Source: Kocuria sp. p3-SID1428 (GTDB taxonomy: Bacteria; Actinomycetota; Actinomycetes; Actinomycetales; Micrococcaceae). From it: a DNA stretch of 49,037 nt. The notes beneath the pieces are model-generated. The model searched no databases, had not been told where the DNA came from, and was given only the letters and a program-made list of their open reading frames with translations. Each line of letters starts with the position of its first letter. The stretch's first letter is position 1. The stretch covers positions 1 through 49,037 of the forward strand of contig NZ_JALXVH010000018.1 of NCBI RefSeq assembly GCF_025149945.1. Direction: 5' to 3'. Shown in pieces: positions 35,145-45,190 of this stretch. The position numbers and the translations under genes are program-made.

Positions 35145-35927
35145 TCAGTCCTGCGCCGAGTCCTCGGGGGCGATCTCGAGCTGCAGCTGCTCAAGCCGGC
35201 TCGCAACGAGCGCGGCGTGCAGGCTCAGGCACAGTCCGGCGATCTCCTCGGCGCGCTGGGCCGCCCGTCGCGCCGATTCCTGCGTGCGCCGCGTGGCCTC
35301 CGTGGCCACGGCCTGCTCCACCAGCCCGGTCTCCCGGTCGGCCGCCTGCCTGAGCGTGCGCAGGTGCCGGGGCTCCACACCGAAGGCCTGCAGCTCACGG
35401 GCAGCAGCGGCCACGGCGATGTCATGGCTGTCGAAGTGACCGGCGCCGTCGTGCAGCAGCCCGAAGCTCAACAGCTCGCGCACCAGCGCCACCCCTGCAC
35501 CCGAGCGCCGGCACAGCTCTTGCATGGTCAGCGACTGCTCGTGGCGGCGACTGAGCACGGACCCCGACGACGACGCCTCCGAGCCCTCCTCCTCCGAGCC
35601 CTGCTCCGGGGCGCGGTCTTGGGACGCTGCCGCAGCAGGAGGCTGCTGGAAGTCGAGGAGCCGACCGGCGTCGGCGAGCTCGCGGATGACCTTCAGGGGC
35701 ATGTAGTGCTCGCGCTGCAGCCGCAGCACGGCCTGCAGGCGCTCGAGGTCCCCAGCGCCGTACTTGCGATAGCCCGAGGCGGTGCGCTCGGGGTGCACGA
35801 GCCCCTGATCCTCGAGGAAGCGGATCTTGGAGGCCGTGATCCCGGGGAAGTCAGGCTCGAGCTTCCGCAGCAGCGCACCGATGCTGACCCGGCGGGCGGG
35901 CCGTTCGGAGGCGGACTGATCGCTCAA
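35145..35927 (-). CDS. ftsR: MerR-family regulator FtsR
   Basis: A 260-aa MerR-type regulator matching Rv1828/FtsR, which controls ftsZ transcription in Corynebacterium. The helix-turn-helix is at about 16-57 (SIGALLRKLEPDFPGITASKIRFLEDQGL in parts, then GYRKYG). The linker is rich in Ser/Glu (about 100-125). A second helical domain (about 125-245) with SLTMQELCRRSG resembles a second winged-helix. The start is TTG at 35927 with GGGAGGG 6 bases upstream; there is no ATG alternative. ftsZ is 34 kb away in this window. Confidence 0.87.
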   Translation of the reverse strand: MSDQSASERPARRVSIGALLRKLEPDFPGITASKIRFLEDQGLVHPERTASGYRKYGAGDLERLQAVLRLQREHYMPLKVIRELADAGRLLDFQQPPAAAASQDRAPEQGSEEEGSEASSSGSVLSRRHEQSLTMQELCRRSGAGVALVRELLSFGLLHDGAGHFDSHDIAVAAAARELQAFGVEPRHLRTLRQAADRETGLVEQAVATEATRRTQESARRAAQRAEEIAGLCLSLHAALVASRLEQLQLEIAPEDSAQD

Positions 35928-36003
35928 AGGCGCCCTCCCTTCAACGGATGCCACGCGTACCGCCGAAGCCGACGGGCGCGAGCCTGCGGATGCGGCCGGG
36001 GAC

Positions 36004-36462
36004 TCAGGCGCTCTGGCCCGGCCGGCGCGCGGAGTTGTAGTAGACGAAGGTGAACTTGCCGATGCGGACCTCGTCGCCGCCGTTGAGCCGCGCCGAGTCC
36101 ACGCGGTCGCCGTTGACGTAGGTGCCGTTGAGCGAACCCTGATCGACGATCTCGAAGCCGTTCTCCCGACGCAGGAAGCCCGCGTGCTTGCGCGAGACCG
36201 TGACGTCGTGCAGGAAGATGTCCGAGCTGGGGTGGCGGCCGGCGGAGACCTCATCCGTGTCCAGCAGGAAGCGGGAGGCGCGGGCGCCGTGCTCGACCGT
36301 CTCCACCAGGAGGGCGGTGCGCGGGGGCAGGGCCTCGACCGCAGCGCGCTCCTCGGCGCTGAGTCGGTGGTTGGCCTCCCGAGACAGGACATCGGTGACG
36401 ACCTGGATGCTGGTGGTCTCGGGGCCGGCGGAGGGGGCAGTGCTCTCGGACGGCGTGCTCAT
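36004..36462 (-). CDS. garA: FHA-domain regulator GarA/OdhI-like
   Basis: A 152-aa phosphothreonine-switch protein. In mycobacteria and corynebacteria it inhibits 2-oxoglutarate dehydrogenase unless phosphorylated by Ser/Thr kinases. E15-T16-T17-S18 matches the phosphorylated ETTS motif of M. tuberculosis GarA. The FHA domain (about 65-140) has G75-R-H, S90-R-K-H93 and N112-G. The ATG at 36462 has GAGGAG about 10 bases upstream. The gcvH gene that often precedes garA is absent; a TetR gene is there instead. Confidence 0.92.
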   Translation of the reverse strand: MSTPSESTAPSAGPETTSIQVVTDVLSREANHRLSAEERAAVEALPPRTALLVETVEHGARASRFLLDTDEVSAGRHPSSDIFLHDVTVSRKHAGFLRRENGFEIVDQGSLNGTYVNGDRVDSARLNGGDEVRIGKFTFVYYNSARRPGQSA

Positions 36463-36591
36463 GGCTTCCGTGCTCCTCGGTCGAAGTCGTGCTCGCAGGC
36501 TCTCAGGCCGACGAGTGGGGATCGGCCCGCGAGCCGCCTGCCGGAGGTGTGCTCCGCAGCCCCCGGCGCATGACGCAGATGCGGATGATCA

Positions 36592-36614
36592 CCGGACAGT
36601 CTAGTCATGTCCGG
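36592..36614. repeat. Inverted repeat at the TetR/garA junction
   Basis: CCGGACA-GTCTAGTCA-TGTCCGG, a perfect 7-bp dyad with a 9-base loop. The TetR stop codon lies inside it, and on the minus strand the loop holds TAGACT (36603-36598), a possible -10 for garA. It could act as a terminator for tetR or an operator over the garA promoter. Confidence 0.4.
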
Positions 36615-37246
36615 GGCATGCTCTGATCATCGAGGGGAAGGATGGTGAACGCCTCCCACACGGGACGCAGGAGGCTGTCGCCCGTGGGTGCCGGCATGCG
36701 CATCTCCTCGCCGTCGCGCACGGCCACGAAGAGCCGGGCCAGAACGTCGATGGGCAGCTTCAGCTGGATCCCGTGCGCCTGGACGTGGCCCAGCGCCTCC
36801 TCGGCAGCGCCCAGCAGACGCTCGTCCTGATCCTCGACGACCCGGCGCATCTCCTCGCTGCGGCGAGAGGCCAGGTGCATCTCGAGCCGGAACAGGTGCC
36901 ACTCGGAGTCGCTGGAGACCCCGGAGATCGAGTCGATGACCCAGCGCAGAATCTTGTCGAAGGGCACGCCGGCATCGAGCTGCTCGACGACGCCCTGTGA
37001 GAGCAGCTCGACCAGCCGGTCGACGTGATCCACGTAGATCGCCGCGGCCAGCTCCTCCTTGGACTCGAAGTTGCTGTAGAAGGCGCCGCGGGTGAACCCG
37101 GCCGCCGAGCAGATCTGTGCCACACTGGCACCGCCGATCCCCCGCTCCACGAAGACCCGGGGCGAGGCCTCGATCAGTCGCCTTCGGGTCTGGGCACGAG
37201 ATCGCTTGGCAACCTCTGTGCCGCCTTCCGGCCATGCGTCGTGCAT
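36605..37246 (-). CDS. TetR-family transcriptional repressor
   Basis: A 213-aa TetR regulator. The helix-turn-helix (about 30-62) reads VFVERGIGGASVAQICSAAG then FTRGAFYSNFESKEEL. The C-terminal ligand domain is variable. The ATG at 37246 has AAGGGA upstream. It is divergent from the exporter-like gene at 37359, with a perfect palindrome between them (37307-37324), so it most likely represses that gene and itself. Confidence 0.92.
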   Translation of the reverse strand: MHDAWPEGGTEVAKRSRAQTRRRLIEASPRVFVERGIGGASVAQICSAAGFTRGAFYSNFESKEELAAAIYVDHVDRLVELLSQGVVEQLDAGVPFDKILRWVIDSISGVSSDSEWHLFRLEMHLASRRSEEMRRVVEDQDERLLGAAEEALGHVQAHGIQLKLPIDVLARLFVAVRDGEEMRMPAPTGDSLLRPVWEAFTILPLDDQSMPRT

Positions 37247-37306
37247 CTCACGTCCCTTCGAGTCCCATCGGTGCAGTCCTCGAGTGTAGCGTGGATATCA
37301 GATATT

Positions 37307-37324
37307 CAATACATAGGTGTATTG
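37307..37324. promoter_or_regulatory. TetR operator palindrome
   Basis: CAATACA-TAGG-TGTATTG is a perfect 7-bp dyad in an AT-rich island, midway between the divergent tetR and exporter genes. The arm spacing is typical for TetR dimers. Target assignment is inference from position. Confidence 0.7.
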
Positions 37325-37358
37325 AGAAGTTCAGAATCTTCCGATCCAGGAGCACGTC

Positions 37359-38720
37359 ATGCCCTCTTCCCCCAGACTGGAGGCCGGTCGGCCCGTCGTC
37401 CGGGCGCTGCCGCGGACCGTTCGCTGGCTGCTGCCGCCGCTGGTCATCATGATCATCGGCTTCCTGGGCGTCCTGCTCTACATGGGCGGACTGGGCTCGC
37501 CTCAGCAGAACCTGCACGAGTTCCCGATCGCCGTGGTGAACGAGGACGAGGGAGCCCAGATGCCCGGCCCCGACGGCTCGCCCACCGACGTGCAGATGGG
37601 CCAGGAGATCGCCGAGGAGATCGTCGCCCAGGGCGAGGACAGCGATGAGGTGGACTTCCGCTTGCTCTCCCGCGAGGACGCCGAGGACGCCCTGAAGAGC
37701 GGCGAGGCCTACGGCGCGATCGTCGTGCCCTCGGACTTCAGCCAGCGCTCGACCGCGCTGATCAGCGCCTCGCTGGGCGGCGACGGCGACGGCCAGCAGC
37801 CGGTGATCGACATCGTCACCTCCCCTCAGGCCGGGTCCATGACCTCCCGGCTGGCCACGGGCGTGATGGATCCGGCCGTCTCGTCGGCGTCCTCGAGCCT
37901 GGGCGAGCAGCTGCTGCCGAGCGCGCAGAACCAGATCCAGCAGCTCGAGAAGGCCGACGGCCCGACCCCGAGCCTCACCACGGTCGCCGAGTCGACGCTC
38001 AGCGATCCCATCATGGAGAACCAGACTGCCTGGGAGGAGCTGCCCGACGGCGTCGCCCTAGGCATGGGCCCCTTCTACTGGGCCATCGTGGCGCTGGTCG
38101 TCGGACTGTCCGGCTCGGTGGCCGTCTCGACCCTGGTCGACGGCCTCAACGGCGTGGCCCCCTGGGAGATGGGCCCGTCGCTGACCTACTACGCGCCCAC
38201 CGGGATGTCCCGGCTGGCGACCTTCGCGCTCAAGCTCGGCATCGTGATCATCGGCGCAGCTGGGGCGTCGGGCCTGATGATGCTGGCCGGGGCCATAGTG
38301 GATGTCCCCATGCCCAACGGGGGCACACTGTTCCTGGTGACCTGGCTGGGGATCGTGACCTTCGGCGCTGCCACGCTGTCGCTGATCACCGTGATGGGCA
38401 GCGCCGGCATGCTCGCGGCCATGTTCTACCTGGTCTTCATGGGCCTGCCCTCGGCCGGGGCCGTCTCCCCGCCCGAGGCCCTTCCCGGGTTCTTCCACGG
38501 CCTGTCGTCCTGGGAGCCGCTGCACTATCTGTGGCTGTGCACGCGCGACGTGTTCTTCTTCGACGCTCGTGCGGACGCGGGTCTCGGCACCGGCGTGCTC
38601 GGCCTGCTGGGTGTGCTCGCGGCATTCGTCGTGCTGGCGGTGCTCATCAGCCCGCTGTGGGATCGGATCGCGGGTCGCCGCGGCCTCATCCACGGCAAGG
38701 GCAAGCACGCCGCTGTGTGA
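37359..38720 (+). CDS. DUF3533/YhgE-type multi-TM exporter-like protein
   Basis: A 453-aa membrane protein of the ABC-2-like DUF3533 (YhgE/Pip, yeast SNG1) group. It has one N-terminal helix (about 24-44), a large external domain (about 45-235) starting FPIAVVNEDEG, and five C-terminal helices ending near 430. No ATPase is encoded alongside. Such proteins are linked to drug or lipid export and are often under TetR control, as here. The ATG at 37359 has AGGAG 7 bases upstream. Substrate unknown. Confidence 0.82.
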   Translation: MPSSPRLEAGRPVVRALPRTVRWLLPPLVIMIIGFLGVLLYMGGLGSPQQNLHEFPIAVVNEDEGAQMPGPDGSPTDVQMGQEIAEEIVAQGEDSDEVDFRLLSREDAEDALKSGEAYGAIVVPSDFSQRSTALISASLGGDGDGQQPVIDIVTSPQAGSMTSRLATGVMDPAVSSASSSLGEQLLPSAQNQIQQLEKADGPTPSLTTVAESTLSDPIMENQTAWEELPDGVALGMGPFYWAIVALVVGLSGSVAVSTLVDGLNGVAPWEMGPSLTYYAPTGMSRLATFALKLGIVIIGAAGASGLMMLAGAIVDVPMPNGGTLFLVTWLGIVTFGAATLSLITVMGSAGMLAAMFYLVFMGLPSAGAVSPPEALPGFFHGLSSWEPLHYLWLCTRDVFFFDARADAGLGTGVLGLLGVLAAFVVLAVLISPLWDRIAGRRGLIHGKGKHAAV

Positions 38721-38761
38721 GCACAGCGGACCTCCGGCAGTCTGGCCGGGGCCTTAGGATC

Positions 38762-38791
38762 ACGGCGGGCACGCAGCAGCGTGCCCGCCGT
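38762..38791 (+). terminator. Terminator after the exporter-like gene
   Basis: ACGGCGGGCACGC-AGCA-GCGTGCCCGCCGT, a perfect 13-bp stem 42 bases past the stop and before the glycosylase gene. No T-run follows. Confidence 0.75.
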
Positions 38792-38817
38792 CCTGCGTTC
38801 TCGAGCCGAGGAGCCCC

Positions 38818-39453
38818 ATGAGCGAGTCCAGCCCCGATCCGTCCAGCGCCGCGCCCTCCCATGATGGGCTCGTGCGCGGCGACGACGGGCTCGTGCGCCC
38901 GGAGTGGGCTGCCGCCAGCCCCCTGCTGCAGGAGTACTACGACACCGAGTGGGGCATGCCGATCCGCGATGAGCAGGGTCTGTTCGAGCGGCTGAGCCTC
39001 GAGGCCTTCCAGTCCGGGCTGTCCTGGGCCACGATCCTGCGCAAGCGCCCGGCCTTCCGCGAGGCCTTCGCCGGATTCGACCCGGAGGCCGTGGCCGCGT
39101 TCGGCGACGACGACGAGGCCCGGCTGATGGCCGATGTCGGCATCGTGCGCAATCGGGCCAAGATCCGGGCCACGATCACGAACGCGCAGGCCACGGTCGC
39201 CCTGCGCGAGCGCGGCGGCCTGGGGCAGCTGATCTGGTCCTTCCAGCCCGAGGCCACGCCGCAGCCGCGCAGCATGGCCGAGGCGCCCACGCAGTCCCCG
39301 GAGTCGAAGGCGATGTCGAAAGCCCTCAAGAAGGAGGGCTTCGTGTTCGTGGGCCCCACGACCATGTACGCGCTGATGTCGGCGATCGGGGTGGTCGACC
39401 TGCACCCGATGGGCTCCCACCGACGGGGCAGCTCGGGGATCTGGCCGGCCTGA
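38818..39453 (+). CDS. tag: DNA-3-methyladenine glycosylase I family protein lacking most zinc ligands
   Basis: A 211-aa HhH-superfamily glycosylase related to E. coli Tag, which removes 3-methyladenine from DNA. The fold markers are WG at 45-46 (YYDTEWGMP), FERLSLEAFQSGLSW with E62 in the base-pocket glutamate position, and GPTTMYALMSAIG. Of the four Tag zinc ligands, only H196 is kept: the C4 position is P28, H17 is Y41 and C179 is S200. So the zinc snap is missing. The ATG at 38818 is preceded by GAGGAGCCCC. Activity may persist, but substrate range is uncertain. Confidence 0.85.
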   Translation: MSESSPDPSSAAPSHDGLVRGDDGLVRPEWAAASPLLQEYYDTEWGMPIRDEQGLFERLSLEAFQSGLSWATILRKRPAFREAFAGFDPEAVAAFGDDDEARLMADVGIVRNRAKIRATITNAQATVALRERGGLGQLIWSFQPEATPQPRSMAEAPTQSPESKAMSKALKKEGFVFVGPTTMYALMSAIGVVDLHPMGSHRRGSSGIWPA

Positions 39454-39474
39454 GCCGCGCTCCTGCGGCCCCGC

Positions 39475-41883
<2,409 letters not shown>

Positions 41884-41891
41884 GAGGCACC

Positions 41892-41897
41892 AGAGTA
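41892..41897 (-). promoter_or_regulatory. -10 element of a leaderless uvrA-like promoter
   Basis: On the minus strand, TACTCT, 8 bases, then the ATG. No Shine-Dalgarno precedes the start. It is back to back with the leaderless promoter of the divergent ATPase gene. Confidence 0.4.
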
Positions 41898-42027
41898 CGG
41901 AAGGCTCACAACGATGCGGCTGGGCACGCCACGGCGCAGCTCGACGCGCGAGGCGCGCCACCGCGGCACCCCTCGGAGACGACGCGGACGGCGTGGCCCT
42001 CGCTGGCCGAGACGCCGAGCTCGTGCC

Positions 42028-42033
42028 TAGCCT
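42028..42033 (+). promoter_or_regulatory. -10 element of a leaderless promoter for the ABC-class ATPase
   Basis: TAGCCT, then GGCGGG (6 bases), then the ATG at 42040. The GGCGGG directly abutting ATG is too close to serve as a ribosome site, so leaderless initiation is likelier. Confidence 0.4.
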
Positions 42034-42039
42034 GGCGGG

Positions 42040-43803
42040 ATGCGCACTCTCGAAGACCTCCGCCGCGAGCTCGCCCGCATGGACGGGCGCGGCTACCCCG
42101 CCTACCGCGACCTGCAGGGTGCCTGGGACCTGGGCCCGGCAGTGCTGCACGTCGATCATGTGCAGTCCGACCCGTATGCGCCGCCGTCGAAGATCCGGCT
42201 GGTGCTGGATCGCGCGGACACCGGTGTGCCGGGCGACCTGGTGCGCGAGCACGCCCAGAGGGTGGCTGCGGGCGATCACCTCACACGGCTGTTCTGCGAC
42301 GCGCTGCGACGGGTCGGCCCGAGCGGTCGCGACAAGGCCGCCGGCTCCCTGCGGATGATGGTCCCGGGCCAGCAGGTCCTGGAGCGCACGGCCGTGCTCG
42401 TCGATCCCGAGCACGTGGAGCTGCGGCTGGAGGCCGCCCTGCCGGCCGGCGGGCGACGGATCCGCGGCAGCGCGGCAACCGCGCTGCTGGCCGAGGCCCT
42501 GCCGCAAGCGGTCGAGCGCTCGCTGCTGCCCGGCGCCCTCGATGTCGAGGCGCTGCGGCGGCAGGTGGAGCTGGTGCTGGATCAGCTGCACCTGCAGGCG
42601 CAGCTGGGGCAGCGCGGGCTGATCGCCTTCGTGGGTGAGGGCTCGATCCTGCCGCGGGCCTCCGGGGACTCAGACCTGCCGCTGCGCCGCGGCGCACAGC
42701 CCCTGCAGTGCCCCGAGACCCTGCGCACGAGCTTCGAGCTGCCCAGCGGCCGCTCGGTGACCGGCATGGGGATCCCGGAGGGCATCACGGTCATCGTGGG
42801 CGGCGGCTACCACGGCAAGTCCACGCTGCTGCGCGCCCTGGAGCGCGGGATCCATCCGCATATCGCAGGCGATGGACGCGAGTGGGTGCTCACCCGTCCC
42901 GACGCCGTGTCCATCCGCGCCGAGGACGGACGCAGCGTGGCCGGCACGGACATCTCGCCGTTCATCGCCGGGCTGCCACAGGGCACCGACACCTCCGCGT
43001 TCGTCACCGCCAATGCCAGCGGCTCGACCTCCCAGGCCGCCGGTCTGGTCGAGGCGATCGAGGCGCGCAGCCCTGCGCTGCTGATCGATGAGGACACCTC
43101 GGCCACGAACTTCATGATCCGCGACGCCCGCATGCGCGCTCTGATCCCGGCCGATGCCGAGCCGATCACGCCCTTCATGGACAGGATCGGGCCGCTGCAC
43201 CGCCAGCTCGGCGTCTCGACCGTGCTGGTGGCCGGCGGCTCCAGCGCGTTCTTCGAAGCGGCCGATCATGTGATCGCCATGGAGTCCTACCAGCCGCGCG
43301 ATGCCACCGCGCAGGTGCGACAGCTGATCGCCGAGCAGCCTGCCGCCCTGGAGGAGGGCGATGACGAGCTGTTCCCCCACGGCGTGGACCGCGTGCTGCC
43401 TGCCGGAGCCCTGGGCGCCCCGCGCCGCGACGGCGGCTCCGAGCGCGGCCGACGCGGACGGGGATCGAGCGGGGACGGCGAGCGCCCCAAGCCGTCGCGG
43501 GCCCGGGGTCTGCACACGATCCAGCGCGGCCGGGAGGACGTGGATCTCTCGGCGCTCGCCCAGCTCGTGGAGCCGGGGCAGACCCAGGCGATCGCCCTGG
43601 CGCTGGATGCCGCGGCCGCGCACCTGGACGGGTCCACGACGGCGGCCGAGGCGGTCGAGCGCGTTCTCGAGACGATCGATCGCGACGGCCTGGACACGCT
43701 GTCCGCGCATCGGGGGCATCCAGGCGACATGGCCAGACCGCGTCGCGCGGAGATCCTGGCGGCCCTGGGCCGCTGCCGGAGCCTGGCCGAGCAGACGGGC
43801 TGA
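42040..43803 (+). CDS. Predicted ATPase of the ABC class (PF09818-type)
   Basis: A 587-aa protein of an uncharacterised ABC-class ATPase family. The P-loop is unusual, GGGYHGKSTLL, at about residues 254-264. Also seen are the family segments GRGYPAYRDLQGAW near the N-terminus, TDISPFIAGLPQG, SGSTSQAAGLVEAIE and LLIDEDTSATNFMIRD (Walker B). A basic linker rich in R/G/S (about 465-490) precedes a C-terminal helical domain. It has no membrane helix or partner transporter. It is divergent from the UvrA-like gene. Cellular role unknown. Confidence 0.85.
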   Translation: MRTLEDLRRELARMDGRGYPAYRDLQGAWDLGPAVLHVDHVQSDPYAPPSKIRLVLDRADTGVPGDLVREHAQRVAAGDHLTRLFCDALRRVGPSGRDKAAGSLRMMVPGQQVLERTAVLVDPEHVELRLEAALPAGGRRIRGSAATALLAEALPQAVERSLLPGALDVEALRRQVELVLDQLHLQAQLGQRGLIAFVGEGSILPRASGDSDLPLRRGAQPLQCPETLRTSFELPSGRSVTGMGIPEGITVIVGGGYHGKSTLLRALERGIHPHIAGDGREWVLTRPDAVSIRAEDGRSVAGTDISPFIAGLPQGTDTSAFVTANASGSTSQAAGLVEAIEARSPALLIDEDTSATNFMIRDARMRALIPADAEPITPFMDRIGPLHRQLGVSTVLVAGGSSAFFEAADHVIAMESYQPRDATAQVRQLIAEQPAALEEGDDELFPHGVDRVLPAGALGAPRRDGGSERGRRGRGSSGDGERPKPSRARGLHTIQRGREDVDLSALAQLVEPGQTQAIALALDAAAAHLDGSTTAAEAVERVLETIDRDGLDTLSAHRGHPGDMARPRRAEILAALGRCRSLAEQTG

Positions 43804-43826
43804 CACCTCCTGCTGGGACCTCCTCA

Positions 43827-43860
43827 CGAGACACGGAGGCCGGGGCCTCCTCAGGTCTCG
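43827..43860 (+). terminator. Imperfect terminator hairpin
   Basis: Outer arms CGAGAC (43827-43832) and GTCTCG (43855-43860), inner arms GGAGGCC and GGCCTCC. It begins 24 bases past the ATPase stop, between convergent genes. Confidence 0.55.
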
Positions 43861-43911
43861 GCCTCGACGTGAAAGCAAGACTTCGATCGCGTCACGGGAG
43901 GCAGCTCCCCC

Positions 43912-44343
43912 TCAGAAGGAGGCCTCCTCCGCGTGCGGGGGCACCTGCGTGGCGTCGACCCACCGGGCCCACACGACCGATAGCCCCACCAGGATCGCGG
44001 TCGCCGGATCGGGATCGCCTCCGGGGTGGGCCTGAGCCAGCGCCTGACCGGCCTGCCCTGCCTCCGGGCCGGTCAAAACCTGAGCCTCGGCATGGGCCTG
44101 GATCTCATGACCCTGGCCGTCCACCGCCACGAGCGAGACCTTGGGGTTCGACTGCAGGTTGAGGGCCTTGCGCGATTCCTTCGACGTCCCGAACACGATC
44201 AGACCCGACGGCGTGACGGCCGTGTTGACCCACGCGGACTCGGGGAAGCCGCCGTCGACCGGCTCGGTCGCCACGACCACGCCTCCGACGTCCGCGACGA
44301 AGGCCGCCAGCGCTGCGGTCGGATTCTCGGTGAAATCGCTCAC
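43912..44343 (-). CDS. Pyridoxamine 5'-phosphate oxidase-like, FMN-binding split-barrel protein
   Basis: A 143-aa split-barrel flavin-family protein. Landmarks are PESAWVNTAVTPSGLIVFGT, SRKALNLQSNPKVSLVAVD and ARWVDA, typical of the PNPOx-like/stress-protein group rather than true PdxH. The reaction is not known. The GTG at 44343 has AAGGAGG 5-6 bases upstream. It is the last gene of a likely four-gene operon, 49 bases after the SRAP gene. Confidence 0.8.
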   Translation of the reverse strand: MSDFTENPTAALAAFVADVGGVVVATEPVDGGFPESAWVNTAVTPSGLIVFGTSKESRKALNLQSNPKVSLVAVDGQGHEIQAHAEAQVLTGPEAGQAGQALAQAHPGGDPDPATAILVGLSVVWARWVDATQVPPHAEEASF

Positions 44344-44392
44344 GGATCCTCCTTCTCGGTGCCGCCGGGGCGGATCCCCCGGTGCGCCCACG

Positions 44393-45190
44393 CTAGAAGA
44401 GGGAGGCCACCGGCTCCACGAGTTCCGGCGAGTTGTTCCGCACGCTGCCCACGGCCTGGCCGACGGGCCTCAGCTCCCACGTGGCCGCCACGGTCTCGTG
44501 CTGGGCCACAACGCGCTCGATGAGGGCCTGGGCTCCGTCCTTGTCCTCCGCGGAGGGGTCGAGCCAGGCATCGAGGGCATCGCGATCCATGGCCACCGGG
44601 ATGCGGTCGTGGATCGCGGCGAGCTCGGCGAGGGTCTCGTCGTCGCTGTCCGGATCCGGGGACTCGGCGGTGAGGATCGAGCACGAGAGGATCCACTGGC
44701 CCTGCGGGTCCTGCCACCACTCGTAGAGCCCGGCGAACCAGATGTTCTCGGACTCGCTGGGCGGGTGGATGAAGTACGGCTGCTTGGCCGGAGCGTCCTT
44801 GGTGCCCTTGGCGGGCCTGCCATCGGGCCCGAGCCGCTTGCGCCACTCGTAGTACCCGTTGGCCGGGATCGCGCAGCGCCGCTTCTTCACGGCCGCGCGG
44901 AAGGACGGCTTCTCGGCGGCGGTCTCCGAGCGCGCGTTGAACATGCGCGCACCCACGGAGATCTCCTTGGCCCACGACGGCACCAGGCCCCAGCGGGCCA
45001 CGTGCAGCTCGCGCAGCACCTGGCCGTCGTCAAGCCGCTCCAGGACGATGGGCACTTCGGTGGTGGGCGCGACGTTCCAGTTGGCCCGCAGCTCCTCCAG
45101 GTCGGCCCCCTGGAAGGGCTCACCGGGCTGGGCATCGACATCGGCCATCAGGTCCCCGGCGGCCCGGGCGATCACATAGCGTCCACACAT
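44393..45190 (-). CDS. SRAP-domain abasic-site DNA-protein crosslinker (HMCES/YedK-like)
   Basis: A 265-aa SRAP peptidase-fold protein that shields abasic sites in single-stranded DNA by a covalent bond to Cys2. It starts MCGRY; Met is removed so C2 becomes the nucleophile. Conserved sites are N85-A-R87 with E89, E115 in ANGYYEW, and H194-D-R-I-P. NWNVAPT is also kept. The ATG overlaps the lplA stop as TGATG. This fixes the start because Cys2 must be N-terminal. Confidence 0.93.
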   Translation of the reverse strand: MCGRYVIARAAGDLMADVDAQPGEPFQGADLEELRANWNVAPTTEVPIVLERLDDGQVLRELHVARWGLVPSWAKEISVGARMFNARSETAAEKPSFRAAVKKRRCAIPANGYYEWRKRLGPDGRPAKGTKDAPAKQPYFIHPPSESENIWFAGLYEWWQDPQGQWILSCSILTAESPDPDSDDETLAELAAIHDRIPVAMDRDALDAWLDPSAEDKDGAQALIERVVAQHETVAATWELRPVGQAVGSVRNNSPELVEPVASLF

